From positions 1,338,154 to 1,402,153 of the forward strand of contig NC_061067.1 of the NCBI RefSeq assembly GCF_021917145.1: 64,000 bases of DNA, in the 5' to 3' direction. A program made the translations under genes and the position numbers. The notes beneath the pieces are model-generated. The model saw only the letters and a list, made by a program, of their open reading frames with translations, had not been told where the DNA came from and made no database searches. Position 1 is the first letter of the stretch. Every line of letters starts with the position of its first letter. Of this stretch, positions 11,966-22,518 are shown piece after piece. This DNA comes from Hypomesus transpacificus. Its lineage: Eukaryota > Chordata > Actinopteri > Osmeriformes > Osmeridae.

Positions 11966-13300
11966 AAAACACAAAAAAAACTTGGAATGATATCTCAAGG
12001 ACTCTCCATCACATGCTGTGTGGTTTCTAGGACCGAGGCCAGGATCGTGAGAAACTGGGCTGCTTCTTTTGTGGTTCTGGCCAGCACGGTGCTTAAGGGA
12101 GACCCAAGCTGCGTTTCCCAGTACTCCCCAATCATCCTGGAACAGCAGAATCACAACACATTCACAGGGATCTCACTCTGGATATGGTTCGTCCCTGCTG
12201 TGAGGAAAGAAAGAGTGCACGAGCGCACGACAAACAAACTCGCCTTTTCATTTTGTATCGTGTCATGTATAGGGTCAGAGTTTGGTTACATAAATGGAGA
12301 ATGTGTTTTAATGTCAGCTGGCTTTGATAATCCATGAAAAAATTTGAGGTGGCTTGCCTTCTTGCTTGTCCTTTTCTGGTCCTGCTGAGCAGGTGGTTGT
12401 TTGGTAACAGCAGGTGCCAACATGAGGCATTGCCTTGGACCAAATGGTGAGTCTGTGCCAGTCAGTACACTTCCATAAAGGCTCTGACCTCAACTGTCAG
12501 CCAGCAAATGCTCTTCTGCTTCACAATTGACAGGCCTCATACAGTACACAATAAAAAACAAATCAAATACACTCGAATGCTAAAATTGTTGTGTATATAT
12601 CGCAGCAACACATGGACAATCCACCACAAAAAGGTTGTACGTGTTATTCCGGGCAAAGTAAAACGGCCAGGAGTTGATTAATCAAACAAAAGGTTCTGTT
12701 GATTCTTTTGCTGTGTAAAATCTTGTCACGCGTGTGATGGTTCAGGGTACAAGATGCAGAGCGTTGCTGGATCAATAGCTCAGCATGCTTACCCTTGCAT
12801 GACTTGGGAATTGGCTTAATCCCCTCATCAGTGCTCAACTGTTATGAACTCTCACATTGTGTCGACCTCCACCTAGAGTATCTGTTTTCCCATCCACTAT
12901 CTACACCTTTAGTCTGGGTCAAGGGGCTGGTTCTGAATGGTACAGGCGGGGAAAAAAACAGACCAGAATCAGTAAGCAACGGGAATAGAGGTTCTCATCA
13001 AGCACAACTCATACACAATAAGGAAGGCCAACGAATCTGGTGACTATCATGACAAAACCTGGACCTGCATGCTCTGTTTGAGTTTCATCAGGATCTCCCA
13101 GCTAAGTGGGTCACGGACGTTTATGTAAGATCCACCGAAACTATAAATATGTGCGCTTACACATAAAGAACAGTTTTTTGTGTGGTTCCGTCAACAGCTG
13201 GTCATTTCGATTTAGTGTGAAAGGTGATGATGAGGTGAGTTCAACTTCCATTCCATGTTTTCCTCCCTTCGCTATCTTTCTCTCCCCCCTCCTCCTTCTC

Positions 13301-13440
<140 letters not shown>

Positions 13441-15689
13441 CCCTCCTCCTTCTCCCTGTTTCTCTCTATCCTCATCACCCCCTCAGGTGATAGTAAGTCA
13501 AACGCAGCAATAAGGAGGAGGTTGAAGCAGGGGGCTCATTTCAGCACAGTCCGGCGTGCTTCACGTGCTCTGCCGTGACTCAGGGATCTGAGGGGCTGAT
13601 GCTCATGCAAGGTGCCACCAGTCAGAATATGTTTGGGTAAGAGATTGAAGCATCCTTGCTATGAGCTACACGTGTCAGTGTGACCTCATAGGTTGTATCA
13701 AAAACACTCAGCACTGCACCTTCCCTGCAGTACATAACTATCTGGTGTGCCAGGCTCATAATTGTGCTCCCCGTCCTCATTGTCAAAGGCTAACCCTGTT
13801 GAAATTTGAACCAGGAGATCTCACTCATGACACCTAAATGAACCAGGTGTCTATTATTACTTTTATAGAATATACTTTGAAAGAAATTACCAGGGTACAT
13901 ACACAGAAAAATATGATGGGACTAGGTACTGTATTACATGACTTGAGTTTGTTTGTGTGTTTGTGTCACATAAACATCTAATTAAGACATTCATCCTGAC
14001 ACTACCTGCTATAGTCTACATATAGCAACGTCACCACTGGGTTCATCTGCATAGCTGTCAAGACACCTAGTTTTAAGGGTGTCTGACAAGGAATATAATT
14101 ACTAAGGACCAAAATAACCACGACATTTACAAGGCAACAACATAATTGTCACTGCAGGGTTACTCACTTATAGCATAGCACTCCACCGTCTCAACATCGC
14201 AACAGTATTGCCCTCCTGTTAACATAAATATTGATCAAAGAATTTGCATCCTCATGATGTATCACTTACAGTTTGAGTGGCAATCAAGGCAAGTTGTTCG
14301 TTTTTGGCTGGACTCCTCAAGTACGGCATTGGCGAAACGATACTTTAACAGCATGTGTATATTACACATCTAGTGATAGCCCCAAAACTTTGAACACTGT
14401 CTCTCTACATACGGGATCTTTGGTACAAATAGGCATTAATCTTTTGGGTGGACAATAAGGACATGCCCATTGATGTAACTGTTATAATTACATAACAATT
14501 GTGTGATTTCACCACACTTTGAACACTCAGGCGAACCACTGAAGTCAGCGAAGTGTATTAACTTGAATGAGATGCAACTCTCTGGTTATACTTTTGATGA
14601 AACCCTAATATCCCACTGTGATTTTAGACAGGAGATTGTTTTTTTCAAAATACACAACTTTGCTACTATTAGTGAACTATCCCCAGAGGCTATTTCAGTT
14701 TATGTGAAGGACAGTGTCAGGGCTGGTAGGGTAATCAGTGTTGGAGTTAGCAGGATGTATAAAAGAAATCTAACCATACCTACACCCATATGTACACACA
14801 CTCAAGTTCAACCATTGAACCAGGCAGTAGCAGCTAGCGTCACATTGATCTACAGGCTATGAACATTTGCTCTGCAGTGTTTCATAACTCTGCTCTCTTT
14901 GCGTTCTTTCTCCTGACATTTACTTTTGTGTTATTGGATGTCCATGCTCAATATCCCAGATATGATCTGCAAAGAGGCCTTGTCCTGGTGTGCATTGGCT
15001 GCACTGCCCACACCCCGACTCAGGAAAGACAGAGACACAAGACAAGACAAAGAGACTGTCCTTTAAGGATATCTGGTAAACTGCTGTTCCTTAAGCTAAC
15101 CAAGTACATCACTGTGGTGACATTCTTGTCAGTCCGGGTTGAAAAGGTTCTAGCAAGTCTTTCATAAGTGGTATAGCCCCATGCAGTTAATCAATCAAGA
15201 TGTGGAAGTGAAGCAGTTGGCTGTTTGTTAGTCACTCCACTTCATGGATTGACGTAGCCACCTGAAAGAAGAGTTCTTAATACTGTGACATCGGTTTTAG
15301 GTAAAGATGTTACTGGCTATGACATGGAATGACCAATGACCCCCATTAAGCCTATCCCACAGTTTTGTGGATAAAAACAGACAATAACCTTGGTGAACTG
15401 GTGGCTGTTGTGCAGAATGATAATGTGCCTGCTGAGTGGGTTTTGATGCAAACGGAAATTCACAGATGACGCAGTGAGAGGCTCTTGTCCTTCTAAAAAG
15501 CCCCCAAACTACCCTGCATGATGATTGTCATCATCTTTCAGACACTGATTATGGTCGTCATTTCTTCAAATTTTGGATGAACGTACTTGACAATAGAGCA
15601 AAGGGAGAACATTACATTGCATTGATGAGGGGTGACCAGGCATCCACAACCTAAAAGAGAGAACATTGAGAATATTGAGAGAAAATACA

Positions 15690-15832
<143 letters not shown>

Positions 15833-16354
15833 ACTCAAGGCAAACACATTGTCACTCTTCAATGCACCTTGTATCTCCATTCGAGGTTGAAGTCATAATA
15901 TGCACTGTAAGAGTGGTCTTAATAGATTGTGTTGTCTGACTGAAAGCAGACTATTCTAGAATCTGTACAAGGTGGTGGTAATTTAAGACTTCTGTGCCAT
16001 TTTCTGCATGTTGTACGTTCACCTTCGAGGTAAAAACGTTCATTAATTGTAATAAATAAATAAATAATAATAATAATAAAGGGGCCATGAGTTGCCATCA
16101 CGTTGTCTTGCTCGGGCATAGTTAAGTTTAGACAAATATGTACCGACTGGGAAAACAACGCCCATGTGTCACATATTACTGTCTGCATTAACATTCAAAT
16201 GCAATTCTTTGTCACCATTGAGTTGCCAGTTTTTTTATTTCTTTTTTATCGTTTCTTTATGTAGCTAGTGGAACAACAACGCCATCGCTCGGACATTTTA
16301 GAAAGTGTTTGAGGCGCGTGAGAGGAGTAACCCGGAAACAGTAGTATGAACTGT

Positions 16355-16407
16355 AACGTCACTAAAAGCACGAGGCGGAAGTACGGAAAACACGCTGGGA
16401 ATTCAGC
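16355..16407 (+). promoter_or_regulatory. rrs1: rrs1 core promoter / 5' leader with ETS site
   Basis: No TATA box is seen. An ETS-type CGGAAGT lies at 16376-16382, just upstream of the ATG at 16408, and a CRE-like TAACGTCAC near 16354. ETS sites of this kind are typical of ribosome-biogenesis gene promoters. Site use is inferred. Confidence 0.4.
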
Positions 16408-17496
16408 ATGGCAGCGTGCAACATAGAAGATGTACTGGCGAAAGCCGAAAGAGACGAAGCTGAAAAACTCAAAAGTATCTCTGTTCAGAAAGAACTGGAT
16501 CTCGAATTCGACATAGGCAATCTGCTGGCATACGACAAGAACCGTATTGAAGTCCAAGTGTTTCGTACGCAGAAGAAAGAGGAGTTCCTATGTTCTCTAG
16601 CTCGTGACAACACGCAGCTTCTTGTAAATGAGATATGGAAGCAACCAACTGAGAGGGTTCAGGAGGTGATCGTAGTCAAACTACCTGAACCGACTACTCG
16701 ACTTCCCAGAGAAAAACCTGCTCCCAAGCCCAAAGCCCCTACCAAATGGGAAGAATTTGCAAAGCTGAAAGGAATTCAGAAGAAAAAGAAAACAAATCTG
16801 GTATGGGATGATGTTGCGAAGGATTGGAAGCGGCGTTGGGGCTACAAGAGGGCCAACGACGACACCAAGGAATGGATGATTGAGGTTCCCGTGACTGCCG
16901 ACCCGAATGAGGACCAATTTGCAAAACGCAACAAAGCCAAGAAAGAGAGAGTGGCAAAGAACGAGTTGCACCGACTGAGGAACATAGCCAGGGCACAGAA
17001 AATTAAAGTGCCCGGCGTTGGACTCACACCAACACTTCAGCAGTCTCAAACTGACTTGACTAGAGCTGTCAATGTGGCCAAGGCGTCCACCGCATCAGTT
17101 GGGAAGTTTCAAGACCGCTTACCCAAGGAAAAAGCTCCTAAAAACACAGGCAAGAAGAGGAAATTCCAACCGAACATTGGCGACTTTAAAAGTGAAAAGG
17201 AAAGACACCTGGAACTTCTAAGAGTAATGGACACTAAGAAACCACGACTTGACGTCAACAAAGCTGCCAATAAGCAAATGCGCGAGGAGGACAGAGAGGC
17301 GGCGTCCAAGTTTAGAAAGGGCTCTGGAAAGAAGGGACGAGGCAGCTTCTCTGGGAAGGGGAAAGGTGGTGGAGGAGGGGGCAAGGGTGGGAAAGGTGGA
17401 GGCGGCAAGGGTGGGAAAGGTAGAGGCAAAGGAGGTAAACCTACTGGGGGTAAAGGAGCTGGGGGGAACAGTCGGGCTAGGCCTGGGAAGCATTGA
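16408..17496 (+). CDS. rrs1: Ribosome biogenesis regulatory protein homolog
   Basis: Intronless 362-aa protein, matching vertebrate RRS1 (about 365 aa) in length and gene structure. RRS1 is a nucleolar assembly factor that acts with RPF2 to bring the 5S RNP (5S rRNA, RPL5, RPL11) into the pre-60S ribosome. The N-terminal RRS1 domain spans roughly residues 20-190, with family hallmarks such as 'DIGNLLAYDKN', 'LPREKPAPKPKAPTKWEEFA', 'GIQKKKKTNLVWDD' and 'WKRRWGYKRAND'. The C-terminal third is highly basic (nuclear/nucleolar targeting) and ends in a Gly-Lys-rich tail from about residue 305 (GKGKGGGGGGKGGKGGGGKG...). The tail is more repetitive than I recall in mammals. The start is the first ATG after a short leader, and the conserved N-terminus follows at once. 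AATAAA signals lie at 17563 and 17916. Confidence 0.97.
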   Translation: MAACNIEDVLAKAERDEAEKLKSISVQKELDLEFDIGNLLAYDKNRIEVQVFRTQKKEEFLCSLARDNTQLLVNEIWKQPTERVQEVIVVKLPEPTTRLPREKPAPKPKAPTKWEEFAKLKGIQKKKKTNLVWDDVAKDWKRRWGYKRANDDTKEWMIEVPVTADPNEDQFAKRNKAKKERVAKNELHRLRNIARAQKIKVPGVGLTPTLQQSQTDLTRAVNVAKASTASVGKFQDRLPKEKAPKNTGKKRKFQPNIGDFKSEKERHLELLRVMDTKKPRLDVNKAANKQMREEDREAASKFRKGSGKKGRGSFSGKGKGGGGGGKGGKGGGGKGGKGRGKGGKPTGGKGAGGNSRARPGKH

Positions 17497-17921
17497 GCAG
17501 GAAAGCCTTTAAATGTGACTTGGAGGTACTCCTAAGTGCCACTATTGCGTTGATCATTAGAAAATAAATGCAACCTGGCCCAGACAACAACCATAAGAAG
17601 TGACAAGCTAATGTTATTATGCCTCTGTCTCCCCCTGTATTCGGGTGGGTTGCATTGTACATGGTGAATTGTCAGTGAATATTGTAAATATATTACACAT
17701 TTCTGTGCAAGTTGTTTTTGATTGGTTGTTTCATCAGTCGGGGATTAATATCTTATATATTTCTTAATGTGCAAGACATGGATATACGTTTGGATATTCA
17801 TATTAAAAGTGTAACTTCCTAAATTGATATCCTCATTTTTGTCTCATAGTAGAATAAGTATTCAGCTGCATCTCCAGAGGTAAGGCTAGCTTGTGTCTGA
17901 AGACGTAAATCTAACAATAAA
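17497..17921 (+). other. rrs1: rrs1 3' UTR with two poly(A) signals
   Basis: Non-coding, AT-rich. AATAAA occurs at 17563-17568 (about 65 bases after the stop) and 17916-17921, suggesting a short and a long 3' end. Confidence 0.5.
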
Positions 17922-18104
17922 ACATCTAAAACATGTTCCTTTCTTCACGGTCAACACACTGTAGGAATATGCCTATAGTACACCTCTATATAGACTATTC
18001 AGGAAGTTTGATAGGAGATATAGCACTGTGGACAGTGCAAGAGACAGTACAAGACTGATGGGAGGGTGAGTGGCACATGCTTTAGGACATCAATTATTAA
18101 TCTT

Positions 18105-18208
18105 GGCCGGGTTTCCCAGATTCGTTAAGAAACTCTTAACGCTCAGAGATTCTTAGGAGCATTCTAGAGCGTTCTTAGAGCTTCTTAACGATTCTGGGAA
18201 ACCTGGCC
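18105..18208. mobile_element. Palindromic MITE-like element
   Basis: About 104 bases with terminal inverted repeats of about 27 bases: GGCCGGGTTTCCCAGATTCG at the left pairs with CGATTCTGGGAAACCTGGCC at the right, and the match continues inward (TTAAGAA / TTCTTAA). There is no coding capacity. It resembles foldback elements abundant in fish genomes; the family is not identified. Confidence 0.7.
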
Positions 18209-19225
18209 CCCTTCAGTAAAACATTAACCATTTTCTAGAGCTTTTAGGAATAGGCTAAATTGTTGAGTATTTCAAGGATTACCGCCATGTCCGCGTAAGG
18301 CACTTTGGATATTCCCGTATCTGAGGAATAGAGGCCTTTCTCAGAACTAGTTACATGAATTACCAGTCTAATGAGCTTAGTCCTGAATGGTTATGTAAAG
18401 ACTTGGTTTAGACACTGAACCACGTTTACATGTTTATCTTGTTTGTAACTTTCTGGTCACTTGTTGATCCAGTCACCTTAAAAAAAATCTGGGTCATCAT
18501 ACAAATACAGCCAAGACAGTTTGGTCTAAAATAAATAATCATATTTTTTACATGTTTATAATGAAGACAAAGGGTAAAATAATATTACAAGACAAATCAT
18601 ATTTAATACATTTGATGTGTTTGAATTCTATCCATCAAGAAGACTGATCTTTGATTTTTTTTAAACATTTAATCCACCTGACTGCATAATCTCCCACATT
18701 CTTGATGGATGATGTTTGACTACAGCTCAAGCCCCACCCCAGCAAAGCCCAGATGCACTCAGTCAGACCACCATCTGTTGAGTGGTTCATTCCCAGTCAA
18801 AAACTGTTCATCTCTGTCTAATCCCCTCCACTGACACTGATGAATGGGACACTGTCAATAGCCCACATTAATCAACCACTCTTGACGTGAGATTTATGAA
18901 TTCTGGTCCTTGTTTGGCGGGCGAAGGTTGCGGTCTCCCTGACTCCACCTCATGCATTGGTCTGACCAGATGGAGACAAAGGCATTACAGGCTGGCATGG
19001 TTGAACATGATGATACACATGACACTTGTATTCTCTCAGAGCACAGTAAGGGCATGGGAAGGGGGGGGGAGGGATAATAAATTCACCATTCATGCAGGAT
19101 TTTATTACATCATAATTGTAATTTTTAAGTTACAAATGTATTACTCGAAAAGTAGTACTCTTAGTCTGCAGAAGTCCAATGACCACCCACCATGAATACA
19201 TTTTGTGATACAGTAGTGTTTGTGT

Positions 19226-19308
19226 GTACGTATTGAGCCTTAATTCGAGCGTGTGTGTGTCTACGTATTCAGCCTAAACAAGTGTGTGTGTGTACGTATT
19301 CAGCCTGA

Positions 19309-19346
<38 letters not shown>

Positions 19347-19411
19347 ATTCAGCCTGAACAAGTGTGTGTGTGTGTGTACGTATTCAGCCTGAACAAGTGT
19401 GTGTGTTCAGA
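19226..19411. repeat. Composite (GT)n repeat with TACGTATTCAGCCTGAAC units
   Basis: Five copies of a motif close to TACGTATTCAGCCTGAACAA separated by GT runs of differing length, immediately before the vxn 5' minisatellite. Confidence 0.85.
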
Positions 19412-19466
19412 GCTTCCAGTAGGTCTGCAGTGGATTAGTCACCTGGATGTTTATTACAGGCAGGCA

Positions 19467-19940
19467 GAGAGGCTGGAGGGAAACCTCAGCGAGGCTGGAG
19501 GGAAGTCTCAGAGAGGCTGGAGGGAAGCCAAAGCGAGGCTGGAGGGAAGTCTCAGAGAGGCTGGAGGGAAGTCTCAGAGAGGCTGGAGGGAAGTCTCAGA
19601 GAGGCTGGAGGGAAGCCTCAGAGAGGCTGGAGGGAAGTCTCAGAGAGGCTGGAGGGAAGCCAAAGCGAGGCTGGAGGGAAGTCTCAGAGAGGCTGGAGGG
19701 AAGTCTCAGAGAGGCTGGAGGGAAGCCAAAGCGAGGCTGGAGGGAAGTCTCAGAGAGGCTGGAGGGAAGTCTCAGTGAGGCTGGAGGGAAGTCTCAGCGA
19801 GGCTGGAGGGAAGTCTCAGCGAGGCTGAAGGGAAGTCTCAGCGAGGCTGGAGGGAAGTCTCAGCGAGGCTGGAGGGAAGTCTCAGAGAGGCTGGAGGGAA
19901 GTCTCAGAGAGGCTGGAGGGAAGTCTCAGCGAGGCTGGAG
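19467..19940. repeat. 22-bp minisatellite upstream of vxn
   Basis: About 21-22 head-to-tail copies of a 22-bp unit of the form GAGAGGCTGGAGGGAAGTCT+CA, with variants (GCGAGG..., ...AAGCCAAA). Because 22 is not a multiple of 3, the array reads open in more than one frame with a 22-aa period, giving spurious frames. The array ends about 24 bases before the vxn ATG, so it lies in the vxn 5' UTR or core promoter. Confidence 0.92.
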
Positions 19941-19963
19941 GCTGTGGAACCCAGGCTGTAAGG

Positions 19964-22518
19964 ATGCGACACATTTACATGCAGAGTGACGAGCACCTTC
20001 AGGTCTTCACCACTGTCCTCTCCTCTCAAGGTGAGTGAACATGTCGGCAGCATATTAGACTGCAACTGCCATCAGAAAGATGATGCATCGTGTCTAATCC
20101 AATAGACTAGTTGCTATCTCTTGTTTTGTCCTGTTATGATGGTGCAATGTGAAGGGGTAATAGATAAGATACAGTTATCATAAACAGTTATGCATTCTGC
20201 TTGTGTTATGAAATTTATTGTTTAAACTGTATTTACTGTATATGCACCCACATGACTGATCTCTTGCTGGTTTGCAATCAACAGGGGGAGACTTTGGTAC
20301 AAACATGAAGAAGCTGAGAGGGTAAGTTGTTCCTGTGTTTAAACAGTAAAGAAGCAATTCAGCTTTGGATAAAGGACGCTGCTAAATTGATAATGAAAAA
20401 AACTAACAAATACTAATAGCCATAAAAAAGTTTAAATAGGGATTTTCATCTTTTGTGCAACATTTTGCTTCATTTTTTTATGAGCGTCTTTGGTTTTCAA
20501 CATTTCTAACTTCTTGCAAAGCCCTCTACATGGCAAGTAATCTGTAATGAAAACAAACAAATAGAACAGCTCAATTAGGGCAGAAGATTTAAAGTTTCTT
20601 TTTAACTGCAAAGGAAATAATCTATGACGCTTCTTAACACACTTAATCCCGTCCATTCACTCAGTCAGTAAGACTCCTGTCAGGACAAGCACACAGGAGA
20701 AAGCTAATATTACGACATTACCAAGCATTCACTTCAAAACAATAGCATAACATATGGCACCGCACGTTTGCCATATTACTCCAGATCTTGATGTTGTTTG
20801 ACGATGCGTTTCCTGTTTTGTCCTGCAGATGGCGGTATCGCACAGTTACAAGCCCCATTGGCCCGACGAACTTGAGCTCTCGCAGGGTGATGTCATGCAA
20901 GTCGTGTCCAAACATGAGGGGGCGAGGGGGTTTGGGCGCCTGCAGAGTGTCCAGCAGGGAAATGTTCCCAACTCCTGTGTGATGGAGCTTAGCCAGGTTG
21001 GTGGCTGTGTGCATCATCATGACTCAGTTTACAGCACTTTAAACAGTGTCTTTCAATTATTCTATTTCTAATTCTTGACTTTAAGGCTTTTGGGCCAAAA
21101 ACAGACCCACACACCAGCAACACAGTGTGGTTGTGTGCAGCTTGTCGGTAATAGCTCAGTAGAGTGTCAGTACAGCATGTCAGGTAAGACTATCTTACAG
21201 CATGTCAGGTAAGACTATCTTACAGGGTCAGCCTGTGGTTTTGTGAGGACAGCAGGGTAACAGGACTGAGGTAATCTCCACTGTTGCTTGTGTTCCCAGG
21301 GGGATGAGCCGTCCCGAGATCTCCGTAGATCACTTTCAGGACCACACTCAGCGCCAGACCTTGTTTGGTGGGTGCGGGCTGGCTTTGCTAGGTGAGTGCA
21401 GGCATTGCAGCACAACCACATTATGCACACTCACACGCACACACACACACACACATCCCACAGGTTTGTGCACACGCACACACATCACCACCCAGCAGCT
21501 GCTCCATCATCATTCTCCCCCACCCCCACCCCCGGCCCCAGCCCCAGCCCCAGCCCCAACACCATTCCACTCCGCCCAGCGCCCCTGAACAGGTGGCCTC
21601 TCTCGTCCCTCATTAGTTGACAAAGCACACAGATTACCCCCACCCCTCCCTGATCAATTCCCTCTCAGTGCACTGCTGCTCCCTAAGGCACACCCCACCA
21701 GAGGCTGTCTCCGGGCCAGCTCACACACACACATTCACTGTAATTATTCATCAGTGTCTAAGACCATGGGTAGGGCAACAAGTTCTGTTGATTTTAGAGA
21801 GAAACTTGCTTCGATGTTTCTAAAAAGATTATATGAGGTGTGTGGAAAAACTACAGTATTGTTCCTTTTGTTTTTTTATTTATTGTTCCTTATGTTTTTT
21901 GTAATGTTTTTATGTACTTATAAAATGTACTTTTATTTTTATTTTTATAATCTCTATGCAGCATAGACAGTGGTTGTATGTCAAGGTGAATCCTGAGATG
22001 TGTCACACAGACTCACACACACACACACACACACACCTACACACACACACAGCCCCAGAACAGCGCTTGTCTTGTCTGTGAGAGGTGGAATTTGGGTCAC
22101 AGGGAATAAACAGGGCCTTTGTGTTTGTTGTTTCCCCTCTGTCCCCCAGTGGACACTGGATGCAGGCCCCAAGAGGGGGCAACAGGAGAGGGGGGCTGCT
22201 GGAGGGGGCTAGGGGGCCGCTGGAGGGGGCTAGGGGGCCGCTGGAGGGGGCTAGGGGCCGCTGGAGGGGGCTAGGGGGCTCCTGGAGGGGGCTAGGGGGG
22301 AGAAGCAGGGCCCCATACTAGTGCTGAGGCCCCAGAACCAGACCCAACTCCCACAGGCCCCTAAACCCCCAGCACCCAGTGCCCCAGGTCTGCTCCAAAG
22401 GATCCTGTCGAAGTCCCGGAAAAGGAGCGAGAACCAGGGGGCTACCAACGGAGCCTTCGAAGCTGACTGGGAGGGCCTCTTCTACGGGCAGCTCGGCCTG
22501 CTCCATCCAGTAGCCTGA
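19964..22518 (+). CDS. vxn: Vexin, five exons, with an apparent 1-bp frameshift
   Basis: Proposed exons: 19964-20030, 20285-20321, 20846-20996, 21300-21391, 22150-22518. Vexin (C8orf46) is a small vertebrate protein that promotes neurogenesis; no enzymatic domain is known. Exon 1 (MRHIYMQSDEHLQVFTTVLS) matches the family N-terminus, exon 3 has 'ARGFGRLQS', and the last exon has the conserved C-terminal block 'RILSKSRKRSENQGATNGAFEAD'. Position between rrs1 and mybl1 on the plus strand fits the human order. Exon 5 includes five LEGARGP-type repeats; the third unit is one G short, which shifts the frame. Allowing that base, all phases close and give about 238 aa (human about 207). Oddities: exon 3 also has an acceptor at 20828 that does not keep frame with exon 2; the exon 3 donor (GTTGGT) is weak; about 16 residues follow the usual FEAD end. 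Confidence 0.8.
21172..21221. repeat. Perfect 25-bp direct duplication in vxn intron 3
   Basis: Two copies of a 25-base unit containing GCATGTCAGGTAAGACTATC. Each includes a donor-like CAGGTAAG and an acceptor-like TTACAG, but neither bounds an exon I can support. Confidence 0.8.
22199..22300 (+). repeat. vxn: 21-bp coding minisatellite in vxn exon 5
   Basis: Five units of CTGGAGGGGGCTAGGGGGCC+G (LEGARGP): 22199, 22220, 22241, 22261, 22282. The third unit (22241-22260) is 20 bases, with GGGG in place of GGGGG after CTA. Unit length is a multiple of three, as expected for a coding repeat. Confidence 0.85.

Noticed and set aside
19317-19989. Two overlapping plus-strand frames with 22-aa repeats
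   Set aside because: Produced by the 22-bp minisatellite; not in frame with the vxn ATG and no domain present.
20829-20996. SH3 domain (pattern ...Y.PHWPDELELSQGDVM...FGRLQ...G.VP.S)
   Set aside because: It looked like an SH3 exon of a RhoGEF, but the first and last exons of the same gene match vexin and the gene sits at the vexin locus; the SH3 resemblance lacks the central Trp pair.
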